A stretch of 6,195 bases of DNA from CAWEHT01 sp963808455 (lineage in GTDB: Bacteria; Chloroflexota; Anaerolineae; CG2-30-64-16): contig CAWEHT010000147.1 of assembly GCA_963808455.1 (NCBI GenBank), positions 1 through 6,195 of the forward strand, written 5' to 3'. Position 1 is the stretch's first letter. Every line of letters begins with the position of its first letter. Positions 1 to 5,616 of this stretch are shown piece by piece. The notes beneath the pieces are model-generated. The model was not told the origin of the DNA. It made no database searches and worked only from the letters and a program-made list of their open reading frames with translations. A program made the position numbers and the translations under genes.

Positions 1-6
1 GGGACT

Positions 7-25
7 CAGAATGACAAGCGGGGGG
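7..25. repeat. candidate dispersed intergenic repeat end
   Basis: The stretch with the core CAGAATGACAAGCGGGG resembles a short intergenic element that I associate with many uncultivated Chloroflexota and related genomes, usually of the form GACTCAGAATGACA. Only one copy is in the window and it reaches the window edge, so repetition itself cannot be seen here. This is a recollection-based call. Confidence 0.25.
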
Positions 26-42
26 TTTCTTGCCATACCCTG

Positions 43-58
43 TGCCGCCGCGGCGGCA
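43..58. repeat. perfect 16-bp GC palindrome
   Basis: TGCCGCCGCGGCGGCA is its own reverse complement. It lies 32 bp beyond the antitoxin stop codon in the direction of antitoxin transcription. It could act as a transcript-end structure or a protein site, but no T-tract follows on either strand, so it is not a classical intrinsic terminator. Confidence 0.5.
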
Positions 59-90
59 TGGGGGCTCTGCTGTAACTCAGACGCTTTAGC

Positions 91-354
91 TCAGGGCATG
101 TTTTCAACAAGTTCGCGCATGTCGTCATGGCTCAGTCCGCCCCCGCCACGTATCCGTTCTTCGGCTTCCGCAAGTATTTCTTGCAGTTTGGGACTATGTG
201 CCAGCACGAGATCTTCGACTTCGTCGTCACTTGTCACACATACCAAGACCGCCACCGCACGTCCGTTCTTGGTCACGATCACGGGCCCTGATTGGCATTC
301 TTCCAGGTAGGTGCTGAGGTGCCTTTTCATATCCGCAACCGGTGCGATTCTCAT
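91..354 (-). CDS. Phd/YefM family antitoxin
   Basis: This 87-residue protein matches the type II antitoxin fold of the Phd/YefM family. It opens with RIAPVADMKRHLSTYLEE, followed by GPVIVTKNGRAVAVLV, the hallmark strand-helix DNA-binding half. The acidic carboxy half (DDEVEDLVL to ELVENMP) would be the disordered toxin-neutralising arm. Such proteins bind and block a RelE/YoeB/Doc-type toxin and repress their own operon. The start is well supported: the complement of 362-368 reads GAGGAGA, 7 nt upstream of ATG. No toxin follows in the remaining 90 bases. The ORF just upstream (367-477, same strand) looks like a truncated toxin, so this antitoxin appears orphaned. It could still neutralise relatives elsewhere or act as a repressor. 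Family assignment is firm; partner and present role are inferred. Confidence 0.9.
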   Translation of the reverse strand: MRIAPVADMKRHLSTYLEECQSGPVIVTKNGRAVAVLVCVTSDDEVEDLVLAHSPKLQEILAEAEERIRGGGGLSHDDMRELVENMP

Positions 355-361
355 GATGTGA

Positions 362-387
362 TCTCCTCACCGCCAATATACAGTGAG
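362..387 (-). promoter_or_regulatory. antitoxin RBS and candidate operator
   Basis: On the minus strand GAGGAGA (362-368) is the antitoxin Shine-Dalgarno and overlaps the stop codon of the upstream short ORF, which suggests translational coupling. A 5-bp inverted repeat, CTCAC at 366-370 and GTGAG at 383-387, flanks a TATATT box (complement of 375-380). Phd/YefM antitoxins repress through palindromes over their own promoter, so this is a possible operator, but the repeat is short. Confidence 0.35.
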
Positions 388-477
388 AATGGCCGGCCGA
401 AATTTCCGTTCAATAGCGGCAAAGTGCTCCGATGTCCCGGAATCGTACAGCAGAATGAAGCGTTTCGGCGGCCCCAT
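367..477 (-). pseudogene. truncated RelE/ParE-like toxin, N-terminal stub
   Basis: This 36-codon ORF has MGPPKRFILLYDSG followed by EHFAAIERKFRPAILTV, then YWR and TGA. The pattern of a basic start, an amino-terminal beta strand and a helix with an AIERKF/Y-type core resembles the beginning of RelE/ParE-like toxins near 90 residues long that pair with Phd antitoxins. Resemblance is from memory of the family, not a search. If correct, about 60% of the toxin, including its catalytic carboxy half, is missing. The remaining reading frame stops 12 nt before the antitoxin start, with the antitoxin RBS over its stop codon. Toxin-first order is seen in part of the RelE superfamily. Alternatives are a genuine small leader peptide or an unrelated small protein. 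No strong Shine-Dalgarno precedes its ATG. Confidence 0.5.
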
Positions 478-496
478 GCTGTTAGTTGTAGCCCTA

Positions 497-526
497 ATTA
501 TGGGTATAGGCAAGCTTCAGTTTGAA
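497..526 (-). promoter_or_regulatory. candidate minus-strand promoter for the Phd operon
   Basis: On the minus strand TTCAAA (521-526) and CATAAT (497-502) are separated by 18 bp. The -10 matches the sigma-70 consensus at five of six positions and the -35 at four of six. Transcription would begin near 490, a few bases before the ATG at 477. It diverges from the plus-strand promoter-like sequence at 535-564. Confidence 0.35.
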
Positions 527-534
527 GTCGTGTT

Positions 535-564
535 TTGACAAGCCGGTTCACCTCACGCTATTAT
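535..564 (+). promoter_or_regulatory. sigma-70-like promoter TTGACA-18-TATTAT
   Basis: TTGACA at 535-540 is a perfect -35, and TATTAT at 559-564 matches the -10 at five of six positions with an 18-bp spacer. It points toward the lipoprotein gene and would give a leader of about 185 nt. The -10 overlaps the likely start of the toxin remnant at 571-666, where it reads as two tyrosine codons, so the match may partly be an accident of an old coding sequence. Confidence 0.45.
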
Positions 565-570
565 GACTAT

Positions 571-666
571 TCCTTGAAAGGCAATTATCGCAACCGGCGC
601 GAATGCCATCTCGAGCCAGACTGGTTGCTGATCCACAAGCTGCGGGGCGACGAAATCACTTTAGCA
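571..666 (+). pseudogene. YafQ-type mRNA interferase toxin, C-terminal fragment
   Basis: In frame with position 535, this stretch encodes SLKGNYRNRRECHLEPDWLL followed by IHKLRGDEITLA. That is the signature block of YafQ-family toxins (RelE superfamily ribosome-dependent mRNA endonucleases), whose members read approximately DHxLxGxxKGxRExHxEPDWLLIYK and end in RTGTHSxLF. The His and Asp of the ECHLEPDW segment, corresponding to E. coli YafQ H63 and D67, are present. The first catalytic His (H50, in DHPL) appears as Tyr in DYSL, and the terminal RTGTHS block with the last catalytic His is gone: after EITLA the frame runs into QSTPAPAP. The first half of the toxin is also absent. It is therefore a dead remnant. 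The frame stays open into the lipoprotein gene, but the fragment has no credible start. Homology may begin slightly earlier, around 553. Confidence 0.75.
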
Positions 667-741
667 CAGTCCACGCCCGCTCCAGCGCCAGTAGCGCAAA
701 CCGTTCGACGGAACTCAGAGAGGAGCCGGGGGCAAGCAGGC

Positions 742-750
742 GAGGGAGGA
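742..750 (+). promoter_or_regulatory. strong ribosome binding site of the lipoprotein gene
   Basis: GAGGGAGGA ends 6 nt before the ATG at 757. It fixes the start of the lipoprotein gene against the far upstream TTG at 535 with which the frame is open. Confidence 0.75.
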
Positions 751-756
751 ATCGAC

Positions 757-2187
757 ATGGGTTCAAGCATTCGTGCCTATCGGGTTGTGCTGCTGGTTGC
801 CGCGGTCGTGCCGGCGGTCGTGCTCGCCGCATGCGGCGCGAGCGGACCCAAGCAGCAGTCCGCCGGCTACCAGGAAGGGTACCGCCTCGGGCTGGACGCC
901 TACACCTACGGTTTTCCGCTGATGATCACCAACGCCACCTACCAGACGATGACGAGCGTAAACGTCTCGGTCGGGGCGTTCGGGCCGGTCAACCAGTTCA
1001 ACAACGTGAGGGCCGCGAACAACGCGTGGAGCACGGCGGTCGTGGCGCCGGGATCGACGAGTCTCTCGTCGATCGTGTGGCTCGACCTTCGGGACGAGCC
1101 GCAGGTGCTGCACGTTCCCGAGGTTACCGGCCACTACTTCGTACTGGCCCTGATCGATCCCTACACCGAGAACGTCACGAACCTGGGCACCGCCAGCAAC
1201 ACGAAGCCCGGCGACACCGTGATCGCCGGGCCCGGTCAGCACGATGTGAAGATACCTGCGGGGACGCAGCGACTCGACGTTGACTACTCGCGGATCTGGA
1301 TCATCGGGTCCACGCAGCTCAAGGGGCCGGACGACGTCGCCAACGTCAGCAAGATTCAGGACGGCTACACGTTGACGCCCCTGAGCAAGTACGGCACGAA
1401 CTACACACCGGCCGCTCCCTCTCATCCGGAGACCTCGGTCACCCAGTATCAGATGCCCACGGGTGTTCAGTTCTTCGACGTGCTCGGACAGCAACTCGCC
1501 GCCTACCCCCCGCCGGCCCGCGATGATGCAGAGCTACGCCAGCTGGCCGGAGTCGGAATCGGGCCGGGCATGACCCCGTCACAGGACTCGAAGCTGAGCA
1601 GCGACACCCTCAAGGGGCTCGCGGACGCTGTGGCTGCTGGTCCGTCGCAAATCGTGACGGATACGCAGAAGCTGTTCGCCGAGGGGTTCGCCAAGAACAA
1701 TGGCTATCTGCTGGGTGGCTTCGGCCAATACGGCACCGACTACACGTTACGCGTGGTCGTCTCGCAGGTCGGGCTGGGCGCCTTCCTCCCGCAGCAGGCG
1801 ATCTATGCCATGAGCTGGAGCGATCACAACAAGAAGGCGCTGTCGGGTTCGACGCCGTACGTGCTTCACATGCAGGCACCTCCCCCCACCAACGAGGGCT
1901 GGTCACTCACCGTGTACAACCTGCACGGGGCGCTGGTCTCCAATTCGCTCAACCGCTACGCGTTCACTGACTTGTCGCAGCTCGCGCGCAACTCCGACGG
2001 CTCGATCGACCTCTACCTGCAGTCCACCGAGCCCACAAACCCGGCCCAGGCCGGCAACTGGCTTCCCACGCCAAGCGGGCAGGGGTTCGAGGTGATATGG
2101 CGGCTCTTCGCGCCCGAGCCAAGCAAGATTGCCGGAATCCTGGGCGGCAGCGGCTGGCAGCCGCCAGCCATTCAGCCGGGGCAGTGA
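757..2187 (+). CDS. DUF1254/DUF1214 domain lipoprotein
   Basis: The 476-residue product begins with a lipoprotein signal: a basic start (SSIRAYR), a hydrophobic core and the lipobox VLAAC, placing the lipidated cysteine at residue 26. The amino-terminal DUF1254 domain (about 45-190) shows YTYGFPLM, NQFNNVRAANNAWST, WLDLRDEPQVLHVPE and HYFVLALIDPYTENVTNLG. The carboxy-terminal DUF1214 domain (about 350-465) shows YVLHMQAPPPTNEGWSLTVYN, DGSIDLYLQS and NWLPTPSGQGFEVIWRLF, ending GWQPPAI. Length and order fit the two-domain family, whose biochemical function is unknown to me. It would sit on the outer face of the cytoplasmic membrane or in the periplasm. The NxDT-like stretch often seen before WLDL appears here as APGSTS. 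It stands alone on the plus strand, has no operon partner, and no obvious link to the defence genes. A tight 7-bp hairpin (2152-2169) lies within its last codons. Confidence 0.93.
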   Translation: MGSSIRAYRVVLLVAAVVPAVVLAACGASGPKQQSAGYQEGYRLGLDAYTYGFPLMITNATYQTMTSVNVSVGAFGPVNQFNNVRAANNAWSTAVVAPGSTSLSSIVWLDLRDEPQVLHVPEVTGHYFVLALIDPYTENVTNLGTASNTKPGDTVIAGPGQHDVKIPAGTQRLDVDYSRIWIIGSTQLKGPDDVANVSKIQDGYTLTPLSKYGTNYTPAAPSHPETSVTQYQMPTGVQFFDVLGQQLAAYPPPARDDAELRQLAGVGIGPGMTPSQDSKLSSDTLKGLADAVAAGPSQIVTDTQKLFAEGFAKNNGYLLGGFGQYGTDYTLRVVVSQVGLGAFLPQQAIYAMSWSDHNKKALSGSTPYVLHMQAPPPTNEGWSLTVYNLHGALVSNSLNRYAFTDLSQLARNSDGSIDLYLQSTEPTNPAQAGNWLPTPSGQGFEVIWRLFAPEPSKIAGILGGSGWQPPAIQPGQ

Positions 2188-2204
2188 CTCGGGTCACCCC
2201 CCCC
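2184..2204 (+). other. small hairpin and C8 tract after the lipoprotein gene
   Basis: GTGAC-TCGG-GTCAC (2184-2197) spans the stop codon and is followed by a run of eight C (2197-2204). It may pause transcription, but without a T-tract it does not qualify as an intrinsic terminator. Confidence 0.3.
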
Positions 2205-2248
2205 GTTTGCCCCGCCCTACTGCTGTACTACTACCCGTTCTCACGCGA

Positions 2249-2287
2249 GCGGGCGTGGCGGAATGGCAGACGCGCATGGCTCAGGTC
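2249..2287 (+). pseudogene. tRNA-Leu(CAG)-like 5' fragment
   Basis: The stretch reads as a tRNA-Leu from its 5' end: a 7-nt acceptor strand GCGGGCG (2249-2255), TG, a D arm GCGGAATGGCAGACGC (2258-2273), G26, and an anticodon arm starting CATGG with the loop CTCAGGT, giving anticodon CAG (2282-2284). The 3' side of that stem should begin CCATG, but the sequence is CTGCA, so pairing fails right after 2287. The long variable arm and the acceptor complement CGCCCGC are not found. A GGTTCAAAC stretch at 2292-2300 mimics a T loop but has no matching stem. I call it a broken tRNA. tRNA genes are favoured integration sites, so this may mark an old junction. Confidence 0.55.
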
Positions 2288-2293
2288 TGCAGG

Positions 2294-2329
2294 TTCAAAC
2301 GACTGGAAGTCCGCCAGTCGTGATTTGAA
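2294..2329. repeat. strong imperfect inverted repeat (hairpin)
   Basis: TTCAAACGACTGG (2294-2306) pairs with CCAGTCG (2314-2320) and TTTGAA (2324-2329), giving 13 base pairs with a 3-nt bulge (TGA) and a 7-nt loop. It begins directly after the broken tRNA-like sequence. No T-tract follows on either strand. It could be a mobile-element end or a structured RNA, and I cannot choose between them. Confidence 0.55.
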
Positions 2330-2366
2330 TGGGTCGTCCGAAGTTGAGATTCGGTGCGGAACACGG

Positions 2367-2394
2367 GGCCCATCTATCTCGGGCACGATGGGCC
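2367..2394. repeat. 7-bp inverted repeat beyond the VWA remnant stop
   Basis: GGCCCAT (2367-2373) and ATGGGCC (2388-2394) are perfect arms around a 14-nt loop. They lie just past the stop codon of the minus-strand VWA remnant. There is no T-tract on the minus strand afterwards, so a terminator role is only possible. Confidence 0.3.
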
Positions 2395-2395
2395 G

Positions 2396-2861
2396 CTACT
2401 GGCCGCCTTTGACCCGCACCACCGTGTCGCCGCTCGAGGTGATGGTCACATCTTCCACCGTTTTGGCCGGGGTCGTGAGCACCTCCACGCGGTAGACGCC
2501 CGCGGGCAGCTCGACCGGCTCGCCGTCCACCAAACCCTGCGCCACGACCTGGCCTTTGTCGTCGAGCACCTGATAGGGCACGCGCAGCGCCTTGACCAGC
2601 GCGCTCGTGAGCGCTCCCTGATCCTCCGCCGGGAAGAACTGGCCCCCACCGTCCGCCGCCCAGGCCGTCAGCTTGTCCTTGTTCTCGGCGGTATCCACAG
2701 GCGTAACCTGAGGTCTCGGCATCGGTGAAAAACATGACGGCCTTGGTGCCCTCGCGGTACGCCAGCTCCTGCGTCGCGTGCAGCAGCGTCCCTTCCGCGT
2801 CACTGGACATGTCCTGATGGCCGTAGTCGTTGCAGCCGGAGTCAGTCCATCTCGCAAGCGA
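2396..2861 (-). pseudogene. VWA-domain protein, C-terminal remnant with frame break
   Basis: Two minus-strand frames carry consecutive pieces of one protein. The first (2861 down to about 2719) encodes LLHATQELAYREGTKAVMFF followed by TDAETSG, the late part of a von Willebrand factor A fold where VWA proteins usually have a TDG-type metal-site loop. The second (about 2716 to the stop at 2396) encodes DKLTAWAADGGGQFF, ALTSALVKALRVPYQV, then a small beta domain (QVVAQGLVDGEPVELPAGVY, RVEVL, VEDVTITSSGDTVVRVKGGQ). This order fits the VWA plus Ig-like tail of secreted or membrane VWA proteins. The amino-terminal DxSxS metal motif is absent and has no room before the brxA-like gene. Around the frame break roughly 20 residues (the usual strand leading to a VGF-like motif) also seem missing, pointing to a small deletion rather than a one-base error. 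No start codon suits the first piece. Confidence 0.7.
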
Positions 2862-2914
2862 TCAACTGTCCGTCGGCACTTGGCGGGATCACTGAGCTCT
2901 GGAAGATCGTTCAT
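2831..2914 (-). pseudogene. 5' end of a third BREX-linked gene, broken
   Basis: An ATG at 2914 overlaps the brxA-like stop as ATGA, the classic sign of a translationally coupled next gene. The first 28 codons give MNDLPELSDPAKCRRTVDRL then RDGLTPAA, after which the sequence enters the VWA remnant. The frame stays open to 2396, so a 172-residue chimera could be translated; its middle is VWA sequence read out of frame and its tail is the true VWA carboxy end. The RRTVDRLRDGLTP start faintly recalls the beginning of BREX ATP-binding proteins of the DUF2791/BrxD type (RRxIxALRxGxP), but that rests on few residues. I treat it as the truncated start of an unidentified gene of the BREX operon. Confidence 0.45.
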
Positions 2915-3651
2915 GGCGTGCGCTTTTCGGCGAATCCAATGTAGCGAAGCATGTCCCACCCGATTCCCTGGCGCTGCACGCCGAACCACGGCTGGCCGCG
3001 CAGGTTGTCCACGCCAACCGCAAAACGGAAGGGGAAAAGCTCAGGCAGGCGCACGAGGTCAGTAAAAGGGATTTCCTCGGCCGGATGGGCCCAGAGGGCG
3101 CAAGCCAGCAGCCAGCACTGCAAATCTTCACTGGTAGTCGAAATCGGTGACGCCGGCGAGTAGGCATAGCGCCTGACCTCTGCGAGAATTCCCCAGTTGC
3201 GCATCGAAAACATGACTCGCTCGACAGCTTTTTCCAGGGAACCGAGCTGCCCGCGATCAGAGTACAGGCGCTGTTTGATCATGGCCGGCGTTACGGCAGC
3301 CTCGTAGCGGCAGAGAGCGCCAATGGCTGCTGCGGTCTCGCGGAAGAAGCTGTAATAACCCAGCGCCATGCCATAATGTAGGCAGATACGGTCAGAGCCT
3401 GTCGATGAGGCCTGGAAGAGGGCTATGGCGCTCGCCCGCAGGGCTTCTCTCGGGGCGGTTGCCTTACCCCAGATGTTCACCAAGATGTCTACAGCTTTGC
3501 GGCGGTTTTCCGCGCTGGCAATGTCCTGGCCGACGATGGCCTCCAGCCGGGCGCGGGCCTCGGCCGTGTTCGCGCCTTCCGCATAGATGCCTGCGGCGGC
3601 GTTGAGCCAGTCCAGCCTGACATTACGGTTGAAGCCAACGCCTTTAGCCAT
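2911..3651 (-). CDS. brxA: BrxA-like BREX protein
   Basis: The 246-residue protein starts MAKGVGFNRNVRLDWLNAAA and appears almost wholly helical. I use the ATG at 3651 rather than one 12 codons upstream inside pglZ because it lies 2 nt after the pglZ TAA, has AAGGA just upstream, and gives the conserved-looking start. The segments ICLHYGMALGYYSFFRETAA (89-108) and VTPAMIKQRLYSDRGQLGSL (120-139), then AVERVMFSMRNWGIL (142-156), resemble the winged-helix-like repeats of BrxA proteins from BREX type 3 loci, which lie directly after pglZ. BrxA is a small DNA-binding helical protein needed for BREX phage defence. The assignment rests on position plus remembered similarity. There is no transmembrane segment or enzyme motif. 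Its stop overlaps the next start by ATGA. The ORF itself is intact. Confidence 0.65.
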   Translation of the reverse strand: MAKGVGFNRNVRLDWLNAAAGIYAEGANTAEARARLEAIVGQDIASAENRRKAVDILVNIWGKATAPREALRASAIALFQASSTGSDRICLHYGMALGYYSFFRETAAAIGALCRYEAAVTPAMIKQRLYSDRGQLGSLEKAVERVMFSMRNWGILAEVRRYAYSPASPISTTSEDLQCWLLACALWAHPAEEIPFTDLVRLPELFPFRFAVGVDNLRGQPWFGVQRQGIGWDMLRYIGFAEKRTP

Positions 3652-3653
3652 GC

Positions 3654-5616
3654 TTATCCTTGCTTGATGGTCACCAGCGGCACGCATGCCTCGTCAAGCG
3701 TGATCCCACCATGGGTCACGACAACCTCTCTCACAGGCGCGAATGCCCCGCGGGCGCCCGGCATCAGGGCCCAAACGTCGGGGGGCAAAAGGCCGTCCAT
3801 GCCCCGCACTTCGGTCCCCGGGTACGCCGCCTGCGCAGCCTGAGCTATACGACGATCCGTGTACAGGCGGGCTCTCTTGCTGCCTGTCTGCACCACCAGA
3901 CCCCCGGAGGGTTGGCCTATGCCCCGTGCTTCCGTGTGCCCATGATCGCTTGTCAGGTAGACGGTGTAACCCCGGTCGAGCAAGTCCACGATGACCGCTT
4001 CGAGAAGCTGCCCTCCATCGCGTCGATCCAACCACAGGCGCAGCGACCCCAGGAAGTCAGCGGTTCCGAGGACGGCACTATGCACCATCTCGTCGATGGA
4101 GTCGTCCACGAGACAGAGCGCCTGGAGGCGCGGATCCCCTATCTCGGACGGCTCCCCCTCGCGCCCCAGACGCAATCTTAAGTACGCGGACGCGGTTCGC
4201 GGCAGGTCTTGCTGGCTCCAGAAGGCAACCCAGCGATTGGGCTCGGCGCCGTTATCGAAGAGCGTCGAAGCGAAATCTGCCGGCCGCAGGCCGCTGACCA
4301 GCGCCTGGCGTGATACCGGTGTAATCGTGGGGATTTGAGCCAGCAGCAGCTGATCGGACATCCCCCACCCAGGGTGCCGTGCCCGCCAGGCGGATCTTAT
4401 CACGATCCAGTCAGCCAACCCCATACCGTCGAGGATCAAGAGTGCGATGAGAGGCCCTGCGCCGATACGCCTCTGGTAGCTTATGTAATGCGGAACGTGA
4501 TAAACATGGTGAGGACCGGGCAATCGCTGCCCGGCCAATGGGGCATAATGGCCGCACAACCAGCCTCGGAAGCGCTCGTCGAGGCGCTCTTGAAGCGCTG
4601 CGTATTCTGCAACCTGGCCATCGGGCAGCTGGTTGCTGCGGTCGTAGCACAATGCCGTCAATTCGGCCCAGGCCCAGGCGACGCGTCTGCCAGTCCTCCC
4701 AACGCGCCAGCCCGTCAGGCATCTCGCAGGATTCGGTGAAGTCCGTCAAAAGCTCGGCGCCCCGCCGGCCCGCCCGGTCCGCATTCTCGCGGATCACAGC
4801 GGGCTGCGCCCAGGCGGGAAGCTGCTCGGGCCGCGCCACCTGGGCGGGCCTCAGCGCCGCGCTGCGCAACAGGCGGGGGATGGTATCTTGCATGTCGTCA
4901 TTGGACTCAAAGCCGAGCACGTAGCCGGTGCGCGAGTCCTGCAGCCCCTGGCCGGTGCGCCGAGCGACGAAACTCAGCCACTGCTCGTTCACGAAATCGG
5001 CAAATCGCGCCTTGCCGGCGAGCAGCTCGCCCAGCGGCCAAGCTGAATAGACGGGCAAACCCTGCAGCCGGCGCAGCAGGTAGTCGCCGAGCTCCGAGGG
5101 CATCGGTTCGCCGAGCTGGTGATACTCGTTTAGCCACGCGATGAGGCGAGCCGGCCCTTCCAGGGCAGAGAGATCAGCTACGAACACTGCACGCAGAATG
5201 AATTCGACGGTCCCCTGCGGGCCGAGACGATTGGGTGGAGGCGGAGCCAGGCTCAAACGCCATCGCTGGGTAGGGGTCAAGGCGCTGACCGCCGGGTAGG
5301 CCAAATTCGGGAAGAACTCGTGGAGTGAGAGGCTAACCTTGTGCCCTTCCTGCCATAAATCATAGGGCAGCCGGTTGAGCTCGGCCGGGGCCTGGACGAT
5401 CACCGGACGCGCCGCCGACCATGGGCGCGCCGATTCGACACGGCGACGGAGCTCTACCGGGTCAACTTCATCGATGACGGTGAAACCGCGCGCACACAGC
5501 TCCGTGAGCAGGCTTTCTTCTGCCAAAAGGCCATCCGGGTCGCTCGCGAGCGTCAGCGGGTGCGTATGTGAGGGAAAACGACCAAGGATGCGATCTCGCA
5601 CCGATACGGCCTCCAT
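3654..5616 (-). CDS. pglZ: BREX type 3-like PglZ phosphatase, single-base frameshift
   Basis: Two frames join into one protein of about 653 residues, usual for BREX-3 PglZ. The amino part has DPDGLLAEESLLTELCARGF (26-45) and NRLPYDLWQEG followed by SLHEFFPNLAYPAV, typical of this subfamily. The carboxy part is the alkaline-phosphatase-superfamily PglZ domain: LLILDGMGLADW (Asp396), ITPVSRQALVSG (Thr432 region), TSDHGHTEARG (Asp557, His558) and VVTHGGITLDEACVP (His635). These are the expected metal and nucleophile positions. PglZ is a core BREX protein working with methyltransferase PglX and the BrxC ATPase in phage exclusion. The break is in a tandem GGCCCAGGCCCAG: after WQTRRL (residue 314) dropping one base (C at about 4674) restores AWAELTALCYDRS. 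Unrepaired, translation would end at 4411 after 401 residues. It may be a real mutation or a sequencing error. The ATG at 5616 is the only start after an in-frame stop, with a weak RBS. Confidence 0.88.

Noticed and set aside
1..36. Minus-strand ATG at about 36 (MARNPPLVILSP) as a toxin downstream of the Phd antitoxin
   Set aside because: Only 12 codons are visible before the edge, and the sequence matches the repeat-like element better than a RelE or Doc start.
535..756. Extending the lipoprotein gene to the TTG at 535
   Set aside because: The frame is open, but the upstream part is the YafQ remnant, and the lipoprotein signal with a strong RBS clearly starts at 757.
763..1494. Long minus-strand ORF under the lipoprotein gene
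   Set aside because: It is a high-GC antisense shadow; its Arg/Val/Gly-rich product has no family features.
2184..2204. Intrinsic terminator after the lipoprotein gene
   Set aside because: The stem is only 5 bp and is followed by C residues, not T.
2129..2323. Plus-strand ORF containing AGVAEWQTRMAQV
   Set aside because: This is the tRNA-Leu-like sequence read as protein, a familiar spurious translation.
2295..2810. 171-codon minus-strand ORF starting MSSDAEG
   Set aside because: Only its first 40 or so codons are VWA sequence; the rest, after the frame break, is a low-complexity Gly/Arg shadow of the true VWA tail frame.
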